From NCBI GenBank assembly GCA_018223365.1, contig JAGTTP010000001.1:1649910-1713909 (forward strand): a stretch of DNA of 64,000 nucleotides, given 5' to 3'. Below, one piece after another: positions 1-7,277 of this stretch. The stretch comes from Clostridiaceae bacterium Marseille-Q4145 (lineage in GTDB: Bacteria; Bacillota; Clostridia; Lachnospirales; Lachnospiraceae). The position numbers and the translations under genes are program-made. The stretch's first letter is position 1; the number at the start of each line of letters is the position of its first letter. Below the pieces are notes generated by a model. The model was not told where the DNA came from and ran no database searches. It worked only from the letters and a program-made list of their open reading frames with translations.

Positions 1-47
1 GTTCCGAACCTTTTTCGTATTGAGGAGAAAAGTTCACGGCATAAAAT

Positions 48-82
48 AAGGGCGGGAGTTTGGCTCCCGCCCTTGTGTTTTT
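48..82. terminator. Intrinsic terminator downstream of leuC1
   Basis: An 11-bp GC-rich perfect stem pairs 48-58 with 64-74 around a TTTGG loop. It is followed on the plus strand by a T-rich run. On the minus strand it follows the stop codon of the leuC-like gene, with a weaker T-rich tail, so it may act in both directions. Positions 1-47 hold nothing I recognise. Confidence 0.75.
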
Positions 83-1333
83 TTATGAAATCTGTGGTAC
101 GGTAATCTTACCTGCCACTGCACAGGCGGCAGCGGTGGCCGGGGAGGCAAGGAAGATCTCTACTTTGGAGGTTCCCATACGTCCCAGGAAATTCCGGTTG
201 TTGGTGGCAACGACGCGTTCACCGTCAGTCAGAATACCACCGGTACGGCCGCAGCAGAGGCCGCAGCTGGGATGAGTGATCATGGCACCGGCTTCTGCCA
301 GAATGGCAAGGGTACCGTCCTCAAGAGCCTGCTCATAGATCTTGCGGCTGGCCGGAGTGACAATCAGTTTTACAAATGGAGCCACTTTTTTTCCTTTTAG
401 AATGGAAGCGGCTTTCTGCAGATCCTCCAGGCGGCCGTTGGTACAGGAGCCGATGAAGACCTGGTCAATCGGAGTTCCTTCCCATTCGCTGACCGGATGA
501 ATGTTGTCTACCTGAGATGGGCAGGCAAGTACCGGCACGAAGTCTTCGGCTTTGTAGTGGATCTCACGGATATAGCGGGCGTCAGCATCGCCTTTCAGAG
601 AAGTTTCTTTCTCTGTCAGTTCGATCTCGCAGTACTCTGCGGTCTTCTCATCCGGTGTGAACAGAGCACATTTGGCACCTGCTTCGATGGCCATGTTGGA
701 CATGGTCATACGGCTTGCCACACTCATGTTCTCGATGGTGTCGCCGGAGAACTCAAGCGCCTGATAAGTAGCGCCGTCTGCCCGGAGATCTCCGATAAGA
801 CGGAGAATGATATCCTTGGAAGTAACATTAGATGGCAGTGTACCTTCGACGACGACTTTAATGGTCTCCGGTACTTTGATCCACATGGTACCGGTTCCGA
901 GAATACTTGCCATCTCCGTATAACCAATGCCGGAAGAAAATGCACCGACACAACCATAGGTAGTGGTATGGCTGTCCGTACCAAATACAATGTTTCCAGG
1001 TTTTACATAGAGGGCTTCGGTCATCAGCTGATGGCAGATACCGTCACTTCTGTGGACATTTTTCATGCCGTATTTTTCTGCAAATGCATTTCCAACATGG
1101 AAATGACGGGTGTCATCCACCTGGCTTGCCGGAACAAGGTGGTCATAGATCAGAACCACTTTATCCGGATCCCACAGTTTCTGAAATCCCATTTCTTCAA
1201 ATTTTTCTGCCACAAACGGGATAAAAATATCGTGGATCATGACGCGGTCCACATTGACCGTTACGATATCTCCCGGATGTACGTCATGACCTACATTGCG
1301 GCTTACAATTTTCTCAATGATTGTCTGTCCCAT
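83..1333 (-). CDS. leuC: LeuC/homoaconitase-type hydro-lyase large subunit, copy 1
   Basis: This is the large (catalytic, 4Fe-4S) subunit of a 3-isopropylmalate dehydratase/homoaconitase family enzyme, 416 aa, the usual length of the short archaeal-type LeuC branch. The three cluster-ligand cysteines fit C297 (in GSCTNGR), C357 and C360 (in SCGLCCG). The substrate-pocket motif GTDSHTTTYG is present. The stop is TAA at 83-85. It lies 2 nt downstream of the small subunit gene and a GGAGG site at the end of that gene fixes the ATG start, so the two are translated together. Isomerisation of 2-isopropylmalate in leucine synthesis is the default role, but leuA and leuB are absent nearby and a second pair follows, so homoaconitate, citramalate or dimethylmalate are alternatives. 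The family call is secure and the substrate is not. Confidence 0.9.
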   Translation of the reverse strand: MGQTIIEKIVSRNVGHDVHPGDIVTVNVDRVMIHDIFIPFVAEKFEEMGFQKLWDPDKVVLIYDHLVPASQVDDTRHFHVGNAFAEKYGMKNVHRSDGICHQLMTEALYVKPGNIVFGTDSHTTTYGCVGAFSSGIGYTEMASILGTGTMWIKVPETIKVVVEGTLPSNVTSKDIILRLIGDLRADGATYQALEFSGDTIENMSVASRMTMSNMAIEAGAKCALFTPDEKTAEYCEIELTEKETSLKGDADARYIREIHYKAEDFVPVLACPSQVDNIHPVSEWEGTPIDQVFIGSCTNGRLEDLQKAASILKGKKVAPFVKLIVTPASRKIYEQALEDGTLAILAEAGAMITHPSCGLCCGRTGGILTDGERVVATNNRNFLGRMGTSKVEIFLASPATAAACAVAGKITVPQIS

Positions 1334-1335
1334 AA

Positions 1336-1833
1336 TCAGTCCTCCAGTCCGTTCAGACGGCGCATGGCTTTTACCAGCCCGCCGGCATTGATAATATCCA
1401 TCAGATTCTGCGGAAGAGAGGCAATGGGAAATTCCTGGCCTTTTAAGACGATCTTTTCTCCGGTTGTCACTTCGATGGTGTCACCCTCTTCAACGTGATC
1501 GCGGAGAGTCGGATTTTCAATGAGCAGAAGACCGTTATTGATGGAGTTGCGGAAAAAGATCCGCGCAAAGGAACGGGCAATCACGCAGCGGATGCCCAGT
1601 GCCTTGATAATCTCCGGAGCCTGCTCTCTGGAGGAGCCGCAGCCGAAGTTTTTGCCTGCAACGATGATGTCTCCCGGCTTAATCTGGGAAGCCAGTTCCG
1701 GCCGAAGGGGAGAAAATGCGTAGGGAGCCATGTCCTGAACGGTTTTCAGGGCAAGGTATTCTGTAGGAATAATAATATCGGTGTCAATGTCGTCTCCGAG
1801 CACCCACACCTTTCCGGTAAATGTTTCACTCAT
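1336..1833 (-). CDS. leuD: LeuD-type hydro-lyase small subunit, copy 1
   Basis: Small (swivel) subunit of the aconitase-superfamily dehydratase, 165 aa from the ATG at 1833. It has the family signature GDDIDTDIIIP near the N-terminus and NFGCGSSREQAP in the middle, both standard for LeuD. The ATG at 1833 is preferred over an upstream in-frame TTG at 1869 because the protein then aligns with family length; a GGAG lies about 13 nt upstream, which is rather far. The specificity loop after the first motif reads EYLALKT. This is neither the YLRT type associated with homoaconitases nor the YLVY/YLVM type associated with isopropylmalate isomerases, so the substrate is open. Here the small subunit precedes the large one. 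Confidence 0.88.
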   Translation of the reverse strand: MSETFTGKVWVLGDDIDTDIIIPTEYLALKTVQDMAPYAFSPLRPELASQIKPGDIIVAGKNFGCGSSREQAPEIIKALGIRCVIARSFARIFFRNSINNGLLLIENPTLRDHVEEGDTIEVTTGEKIVLKGQEFPIASLPQNLMDIINAGGLVKAMRRLNGLED

Positions 1834-1871
1834 GGTAGGTTTTTGTCTCCTTAGTGTGTTTATAAGCAACT

Positions 1872-1955
1872 ATTCAGAGCCACATTCGCAAAACCGCTGC
1901 TTCGCAGCTTTACTTTTGCTCATGTATGGCTTCTTGCCATATACATGCTCCGAAG
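1872..1955. repeat. Intergenic structured repeat, copy E1 (partial)
   Basis: This 84-bp segment fills the space between the two dehydratase pairs and ends exactly at the stop codon of leuC2. It is clearly related to the 148-bp element at 63372-63519. The first 24 bases are identical. The hairpin GCTGC-TTC-GCAGC (1896-1908) corresponds to GCCTC-TAT-GAGGC in the other copy, and a second hairpin differs by a paired change (T-A here, G-C there). Only the left half is present; the right-hand inverted repeat is missing. Confidence 0.8.
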
Positions 1956-3206
1956 TTACAACATATCTGCTGTTGCGATCTCACCTTTGATGGCAGAGGC
2001 GGTAACGGTAGCGGCACTTGCCAGATAAACGAAGGAATCCCGATGACCGGCTCTTCCTTTGAAATTACGGGTTCCGGTACTGATGAGGGTCTCTCCTTCA
2101 CCGATGACGCCCTGACAGCTTCCCCAGCAGACGCTGCAGTTGGGGTTCATGACGATGGCTCCGGCTTCCATGAAGATCTTCAGAAGACCTTCTTTTAATG
2201 CCTGCTGATAGACTGCCTGGCTGGCCGGTACCACCAGAAAACGAACCAGCGGATGTACTTTGCGGCCCTTTAAAAGCTCTGCGCCCACACGGAGATCTTC
2301 AATTCTTCCGTTGTTGCAGGAACCAAGGAATGCTTCGTCAATCTTTACCCCTGCGGCTTCTTTTGCCGGGCAGACATTGTCTACGAAATGCGGTTTCGCA
2401 ACGATGGGAGTGATGGTGCTTAAGTCGATGTCGTAGACAGCGGCAAAATGTGCATCTGCATCGCTGGCAAAGCATGCCTTTGGCTCACGGCCATGCTCAT
2501 GAAGGTAATGAAGGGCAATGTCGTCTACCTCCATGAGAGCAGTCTTGGCACCTGCCTCTACGCAGAGGTTGCAGATGGCAATACGGTCACTCATGGTCAG
2601 GTTCTTCATACCGTCGCCTGCAAATTCCATGGCTTTGTAGTTGGCTCCGTTGGCACCGATCTTGCCGATGATGGTCAGAATCAGGTCACGGGCATAAACA
2701 CCTTCCGGAAGCTTACCGGTCAGATTGAAGCGGAGTGTCTCCGGAACCAGAACCCAGGATTTACCGGTTACCATGGCATAGAGATAGTCCGTACATCCTA
2801 CACCGGTACCGAAGGCACCGAGAGCTCCGTAGGCACAGGTATGGCTGTCCGCACCGAAGATCAGTTCACCCGGGCAGACATGGTTTTCCATCATGATCTG
2901 ATGGCAGACACCCTGTCCCTCATAAAATTTGATGCCGTGCTCTTTTGCAAAATCACGCATTTTCTTCTGGGAAGCAGCGGTCTTCGGACTGTCGGAGGGA
3001 ACGTTGTGGTCCACGATCCACACCAGTTTATTCACATCTGCGATGTGGGGATGTTTTAATTTGTTGTGATACATATCAATGGTCAGATGAGTGGTTCCGT
3101 CGTTACTCATGAGGCGGTCCACCTCTACGGTATGAATATCGCCGGGGCGGACTTCACTGACGCCTGCCGCACGGGCAATGATTTTTTCAGCAATGGTCAT
3201 TCCCAT
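1956..3206 (-). CDS. leuC: LeuC/homoaconitase-type hydro-lyase large subunit, copy 2
   Basis: A second 416-aa large subunit of the same family, diverged from copy 1 but of identical length. The cluster cysteines sit at the same positions, C297 (GSCNNGR), C357 and C360 (NCSVCWG). The pocket motif reads GADSHTCAYG where copy 1 has GTDSHTTTYG. Within the iron-sulfur motif the residues around C360 also differ, and one extra cysteine follows at 364. It starts 4 nt after its small-subunit gene. As with copy 1, LeuC is the safe family name. The two large subunits probably serve different 2-hydroxyacid substrates, but which one makes the leucine precursor cannot be told from this window. Confidence 0.9.
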   Translation of the reverse strand: MGMTIAEKIIARAAGVSEVRPGDIHTVEVDRLMSNDGTTHLTIDMYHNKLKHPHIADVNKLVWIVDHNVPSDSPKTAASQKKMRDFAKEHGIKFYEGQGVCHQIMMENHVCPGELIFGADSHTCAYGALGAFGTGVGCTDYLYAMVTGKSWVLVPETLRFNLTGKLPEGVYARDLILTIIGKIGANGANYKAMEFAGDGMKNLTMSDRIAICNLCVEAGAKTALMEVDDIALHYLHEHGREPKACFASDADAHFAAVYDIDLSTITPIVAKPHFVDNVCPAKEAAGVKIDEAFLGSCNNGRIEDLRVGAELLKGRKVHPLVRFLVVPASQAVYQQALKEGLLKIFMEAGAIVMNPNCSVCWGSCQGVIGEGETLISTGTRNFKGRAGHRDSFVYLASAATVTASAIKGEIATADML

Positions 3207-3210
3207 AATC

Positions 3211-3687
3211 TTATGCTTCCTCCTTATTTAATGATGCGATCAGGCCGCCCTGATCCAGAATATTCTGCATGTAAGGCGGAAGCTTGGTGCAGGTAAAGGT
3301 CTGTCCGTTTACGGAAGCAGTTCCGTCGGTCAGAGAAAGTTCCATCTCATCACCGTCAGATACATGATCATAGAGATCCTTGCAGACGATAACAGGGAGA
3401 CCGATGTTGATGGCATTGCGATAGAAGATGCGGGCAAAAGATTTTGCCACAACTGCTTTGACCCCAAGTGCTTTTAAGACGCTGGGTGCCTGCTCTCTGG
3501 AAGAACCGCAGCCAAAGTTCTCTGCTGCAACTACATAATCACCTGGCTTCACACGATCTGCAAACGTGGGATCCAGAGATTCAAAGGTATGTGCTTTCAT
3601 CTCATCAATGGTAGGAAAAAGCAGATACTGGGATGCGATAATCTGATCGGTATCTACATCCGTATGAAACTTGAATATTTTTCCCAT
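3211..3687 (-). CDS. leuD: LeuD-type hydro-lyase small subunit, copy 2
   Basis: Small subunit partner of the second dehydratase pair, 158 aa from the ATG at 3687. It shows HTDVDTDQIIAS near the N-terminus and NFGCGSSREQAP as in copy 1. The ATG is chosen over an in-frame TTG 21 nt upstream because the strong AAGGAGG lies between them, at normal distance from the ATG. The specificity loop is QYLLFPT, different from EYLALKT of copy 1, which supports different substrates. It begins only about 30 nt after the terminator of the upstream CorC-type gene on the same strand. Confidence 0.88.
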   Translation of the reverse strand: MGKIFKFHTDVDTDQIIASQYLLFPTIDEMKAHTFESLDPTFADRVKPGDYVVAAENFGCGSSREQAPSVLKALGVKAVVAKSFARIFYRNAINIGLPVIVCKDLYDHVSDGDEMELSLTDGTASVNGQTFTCTKLPPYMQNILDQGGLIASLNKEEA

Positions 3688-3717
3688 GGGGAAATCCTCC
3701 TTCAACACATATAGAAT

Positions 3718-3751
3718 ATAAAAAGGCAGCCGGAATGATTCCGACTGCCCA
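3718..3751 (-). terminator. Terminator of the CNNM/CorC gene
   Basis: Read on the minus strand, GGCAGTCGGAAT pairs with ATTCCGGCTGCC (3725-3749, one wobble) and is followed by TTTTTAT. It ends transcription of the gene stopping at 3758. It lies about 30 nt before the start of the second leuD, leaving little room for a separate promoter. Confidence 0.8.
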
Positions 3752-3757
3752 TTTTTG

Positions 3758-5056
3758 TTAATTTTCCGGCAGCTCCTCCGGTTTTTCAGGAGATGGCAGG
3801 TAAATATGTACCTGGCCGATCCGGTTTTTCTCTACGGATTCCACCACCAGGCGGATACCGTTCTCGGTAGTCACTTCGTCTCCGACCTCCGGGAGACGGT
3901 CAAGAAGTTCAATGACGATTCCGCCAACAGAATCGAAGTCTTCAGATTCCAGAAGCAGACCTTTCTCTTCCAGATCCAGATAATCATTCAGGTCATCAAG
4001 ACTCATGGTACCTTCTACGATATATTCCAGATCAGAGATTTTACGAATCTGTTCTTCCTCGTCCTCGTCGTACTCATCACGGATGTCACCGACGATTTCT
4101 TCCAGAAGATCTTCCATGGTAACCATACCGGATGTCACACCGTACTCGTCCAGAACGATGGCCATGTTGGTGGAACTCTTTCTCATTTCAAACAGAAGAT
4201 CAGAGGTCTTCTTGTGTTCATGAGTAAACAGAACTCCTCGCAATATATTACGGATATTGAAATGTTCCTTGTCTTCGTAGACCAGCAGATCCTTCACATT
4301 CAGCATGCCGATGACATTGTCGGTGCTTTCTTCATAGACAGGATAGCGGGTGTACCGGCATTCCCGGTAGACATCCATGGTCTGCCCATAGGATGCATTG
4401 ACATCCAGGAAACTCATGTCGACTTTCGGCACCATAATATCCTTTGCGGTGGCATCTCCGAAATCGAACACATTGTTGATCATTTCTTTTTCTTCCTGTT
4501 CAATGACACCATCTTCATGGCTCACATCGACAATGGAACGAATATCTTCCTCAGTGTAGGAATCATTTCTTGCCTGTGGATCCACCCGCATGAGAAACAT
4601 CAGTCCCATGGTCAGATGATTGACAATAAAGATCAGCGGTGTAGCAATCTGCGTCCAGATATAAATGATCTGTGCGCTTCTTAAAGACTGTTTTTCCGGA
4701 TCAATGGTGGCACAGGTTTTGGGAGTTACCTCTCCAAATACCAGAACGATCAGGGTCAGGGCACCGGTAGATATACCGGCTCCGGCACTTCCCAGCCATT
4801 TGGTGGCGAGAATAGTAGCTAATGAGGAAGCGGAAATATTGACAATGTTGTTTCCGATAAGAATTGCGCTTAACATCTTTCCGGGCTCCTCAATTAACCG
4901 GGAAAGAAGAATGGCGCGGCGATCCCCTCCTTCGGCCAGATTCCGCACCCGGATTTTACTCACGGTTGTCATTGCGGTTTCCGAAGAAGAAAAGAATGCC
5001 GAACAGGCAATGAGGAAAATTAAAATCAGTACCTGTATGGCGTCAGATGCGTCCAA
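3758..5056 (-). CDS. CNNM/CBS/CorC-domain membrane protein (hemolysin C family)
   Basis: A 432-aa member of the HlyC/CorC (UPF0053, CNNM) family of integral membrane proteins linked to magnesium or divalent-cation homeostasis. The N-terminal half (about 1-190) is a DUF21/CNNM transmembrane domain beginning with IQVLILIFLIACSAFFSSSE, a family hallmark. Two CBS domains follow (about 200-330, with IMVPKVDMSFLD at their start), then a C-terminal CorC/HlyC domain (about 345-425). The start codon is TTG at 5056 behind AAAAAAGGAG, and no ATG fits better. The gene is monocistronic, with its own terminator. The older name hemolysin is misleading; nothing here suggests a toxin. Confidence 0.9.
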   Translation of the reverse strand: MDASDAIQVLILIFLIACSAFFSSSETAMTTVSKIRVRNLAEGGDRRAILLSRLIEEPGKMLSAILIGNNIVNISASSLATILATKWLGSAGAGISTGALTLIVLVFGEVTPKTCATIDPEKQSLRSAQIIYIWTQIATPLIFIVNHLTMGLMFLMRVDPQARNDSYTEEDIRSIVDVSHEDGVIEQEEKEMINNVFDFGDATAKDIMVPKVDMSFLDVNASYGQTMDVYRECRYTRYPVYEESTDNVIGMLNVKDLLVYEDKEHFNIRNILRGVLFTHEHKKTSDLLFEMRKSSTNMAIVLDEYGVTSGMVTMEDLLEEIVGDIRDEYDEDEEEQIRKISDLEYIVEGTMSLDDLNDYLDLEEKGLLLESEDFDSVGGIVIELLDRLPEVGDEVTTENGIRLVVESVEKNRIGQVHIYLPSPEKPEELPEN

Positions 5057-5200
5057 CGTAGTTCACTCCTTTTTTCTAATTGATAAATATGTATGATTAG
5101 AGTCTAATATACGCTATATTCCTGATGATTGCAAGAAAAAAAGCATAATTGCAGGGGGCAGGCGCATATAAATAGCAGCAGAAGCATGAAAGGAGGCGGG

Positions 5201-5584
5201 ATGGAGAGAATGAAATATCCCATGGCTTATATCGGACAGGTGCTTAGAATGATGAAGGCACTGTTAGTGGCATATGTAATGACGGGATTTTTTCTGCTGA
5301 TTACGGCAGGGTTGATGTATCGATTTGAACTCAGCGAAGGAAAAGTGAAAATTGCGGTAATCGGGATTTATGTGCTTTCCTGCTTTACAGGAGGCTTTCT
5401 GGCAGGAAGGATGATGAAAAACAGAAAGTTTTTGTGGGGAAGTCTGCTGGGATTTTTATATTTTGCAGTGATGTTGACAGTTTCGGTGGCAGTCGGCAGG
5501 GAGCTTAAGGAGGCTGTTATGGGGATTAGTACAACATTTTTTATCTGCATTATTTCCGGTATGATTGGTGGAATTGCAGCGTAA
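5201..5584 (+). CDS. TIGR04086 family membrane protein
   Basis: A 127-aa hydrophobic protein with four predicted membrane segments (about 16-40, 45-65, 75-95 and 100-125). It matches the TIGR04086 family found in Clostridia, commonly next to the SCIFF locus as here. The ATG at 5201 follows AGGAGG closely (4 nt), and an alternative ATG at 5210 has 13-nt spacing; both give the same core. An upstream in-frame start at 5129 lacks a ribosome site. The function is unknown, but the conserved neighbourhood with scfA, scfB and secDF suggests a link to membrane or secretion processes. Confidence 0.75.
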   Translation: MERMKYPMAYIGQVLRMMKALLVAYVMTGFFLLITAGLMYRFELSEGKVKIAVIGIYVLSCFTGGFLAGRMMKNRKFLWGSLLGFLYFAVMLTVSVAVGRELKEAVMGISTTFFICIISGMIGGIAA

Positions 5585-5591
5585 ACACTGC

Positions 5592-5621
5592 TTGACGCAT
5601 TTAGGAGCCATGTGTTATACT
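5592..5621 (+). promoter_or_regulatory. Promoter of scfA
   Basis: TTGACG (5592-5597) and TATACT (5616-5621) are separated by 18 nt, or TTATAC by 17 nt. This places the transcription start about 35 nt before the scfA ATG, giving the SCIFF peptide its own sigma-A type promoter. Confidence 0.7.
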
Positions 5622-5661
5622 CATATCAGTTATGTAGTATAATCAATAGGAGGACGAGACG

Positions 5662-5805
5662 ATGAAACATATCAAAACTTTAAATACTCAGACCTTACAG
5701 AATACCATGAAAAAAGGCGGATGCGGCGAGTGCCAGACTTCCTGCCAGTCTGCATGTAAGACTTCCTGCACTGTAGGAAATCAGACCTGTGAGAATCACA
5801 AATAA
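5662..5805 (+). CDS. scfA: SCIFF ribosomally made precursor peptide (six cysteines in forty-five)
   Basis: A 47-residue peptide encoded from the ATG at 5662, too short for ordinary gene finding. It begins MKHIKTLNTQ and carries six cysteines at 21, 24, 28, 32, 36 and 43, with the near-invariant core GGCGECQTSCQSACKTSC. This is the SCIFF family, precursor of a thioether-bridged (ranthipeptide-type) product, almost universal in Clostridia. The Shine-Dalgarno AGGAGG lies at 5649-5654. The neighbouring radical SAM enzyme scfB is the expected maturase, installing Cys-to-Thr thioether links. Its biological role is still unsettled in the literature. Recognition is very secure because length, leader and cysteine spacing all fit. 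Confidence 0.97.
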   Translation: MKHIKTLNTQTLQNTMKKGGCGECQTSCQSACKTSCTVGNQTCENHK

Positions 5806-5825
5806 GGAAATTTAGAGTTTACGAG

Positions 5826-5851
5826 TAAGCAGCGGCTCCCGTCGCTGCTTA
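5826..5851 (+). terminator. Hairpin between scfA and scfB
   Basis: TAAGCAGCG (5826-5834) pairs perfectly with CGCTGCTTA (5843-5851), followed by TTTTA. It is a moderate intrinsic terminator or an RNA processing/stability hairpin. It would let the small peptide transcript exceed that of the maturase. Confidence 0.6.
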
Positions 5852-5894
5852 TTTTACGTATGGAATTTGAATTAGAAAGAGGAACTGAAAAACA

Positions 5895-7277
5895 ATGGTT
5901 CACCAGTATAAAAATAATGGTTATAACATCCTTCTGGATGTGAACAGCGGATCTGTCCATGTGGTGGATGATCTGATTTATGATATGATCCCTTATTATA
6001 AGGAAAAGGGACTGGAGGAGACCGTGAATCTCCTGAAGGACAAGTACCCGGAGCAGGATATCCGGGAAGCAGCTGAGGATCTTGACGAGTTGATCAAGGA
6101 AGGAAAGCTGTATACAGAGGATATTTATGAAAACTATATTCACGATATTGTAGCTGCCAAGAAACCGGTCGTGAAGGCGCTGTGTCTGCACATTGCCCAT
6201 GACTGCAACCTGGCCTGTCGCTACTGCTTTGCAGAGGAGGGCGAGTACCATGGACGCCGTGCCCTCATGAGCTATGAGGTAGGAAAGAAAGCACTGGATT
6301 TCCTCATTGCGAACTCCGGTAACAGACGAAACCTGGAAGTGGATTTCTTCGGCGGCGAGCCCCTTATGAACTGGCAGGTAGTAAAGGATCTGGTTGCTTA
6401 CGGACGTGAGCAGGAGAAGATCCACAACAAGAATTTCCGTTTTACACTGACAACCAACGGTGTGCTTCTGAATGATGAGGTACAGGAGTTTGTGAACAAA
6501 GAGATGAGCAACGTAGTGCTCAGTATTGACGGAAGAAAAGAAGTGCATGACTACATGAGACCGTTCCGCAATGGCCGCGGCAGCTATGATCTGATACTTC
6601 CGAAATTTGAGAAGCTGGCAGAAAGCCGGAATCAGGAGAAATATTATGTCCGTGGAACCTTTACCCGGAATAACAAGGATTTCTCCAACGACGTCCTGCA
6701 TCTGGCAGATCTGGGATTCAAACAGATCTCCGTGGAACCGGTAGTCGGAAGCGACGAAGAAGAGTACGCACTGCGGGAGGAAGATCTTCCGGAAATCTTT
6801 GCTGAATATGATAAACTGGCAGCAGAGATAGTAAAGCGTTATCATACGGATAAAGAATTTAATTTCTTCCATTTTATGCTGGATCTGACCGGCGGCCCCT
6901 GTGTGGCAAAACGTCTGTCAGGATGTGGTTCAGGCACAGAGTATCTGGCAGTCACTCCATGGGGAGATCTGTATCCCTGCCATCAGTTCGTAGGCGAGGA
7001 AAAATACCTCATGGGAAATGTGGACGAGGGACTGAAACGTACAGACATCCGTGATGAGTTCAAAGAATGTAATGTGTACTCTAAGGAAAAATGCCGGAAC
7101 TGCTTCGCAAAATTCTACTGCAGCGGCGGATGTGCGGCAAACTCCTATAAATTCCACGGCTCCATTAATGACGCTTACGATATCAGCTGTGAACTGGAAC
7201 GCAAGCGTGTGGAGTGCGCAATCATGATCAAGGCCGCAGAGGCGGAGAAAGATGAGGCAAGAAATGAAGAAAAGTAG
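5895..7277 (+). CDS. scfB: SCIFF radical SAM maturase (thioether-forming)
   Basis: A 460-aa radical SAM enzyme that cross-links the SCIFF peptide. An N-terminal peptide-recognition (RRE-like) region spans about 1-85. The radical SAM motif is C104-x3-C108-x2-C111, within DCNLACRYCFA, followed by the GGEPL segment. The C-terminal SPASM region (about 320-440) is rich in cysteines, including GCGSG, PCH, KCRNC, YCSGGC and a late SC, ligands for auxiliary 4Fe-4S clusters. It directly follows scfA, and its 3' end overlaps the start of secDF by 14-26 nt depending on the secDF start. Length and motifs match the SCIFF maturase family closely. Confidence 0.96.
   Translation: MVHQYKNNGYNILLDVNSGSVHVVDDLIYDMIPYYKEKGLEETVNLLKDKYPEQDIREAAEDLDELIKEGKLYTEDIYENYIHDIVAAKKPVVKALCLHIAHDCNLACRYCFAEEGEYHGRRALMSYEVGKKALDFLIANSGNRRNLEVDFFGGEPLMNWQVVKDLVAYGREQEKIHNKNFRFTLTTNGVLLNDEVQEFVNKEMSNVVLSIDGRKEVHDYMRPFRNGRGSYDLILPKFEKLAESRNQEKYYVRGTFTRNNKDFSNDVLHLADLGFKQISVEPVVGSDEEEYALREEDLPEIFAEYDKLAAEIVKRYHTDKEFNFFHFMLDLTGGPCVAKRLSGCGSGTEYLAVTPWGDLYPCHQFVGEEKYLMGNVDEGLKRTDIRDEFKECNVYSKEKCRNCFAKFYCSGGCAANSYKFHGSINDAYDISCELERKRVECAIMIKAAEAEKDEARNEEK

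Noticed and set aside
497..1498. A 333-codon plus-strand frame opposite leuC1
   Set aside because: Antisense to a clearly conserved dehydratase gene; no ribosome site and no family features.
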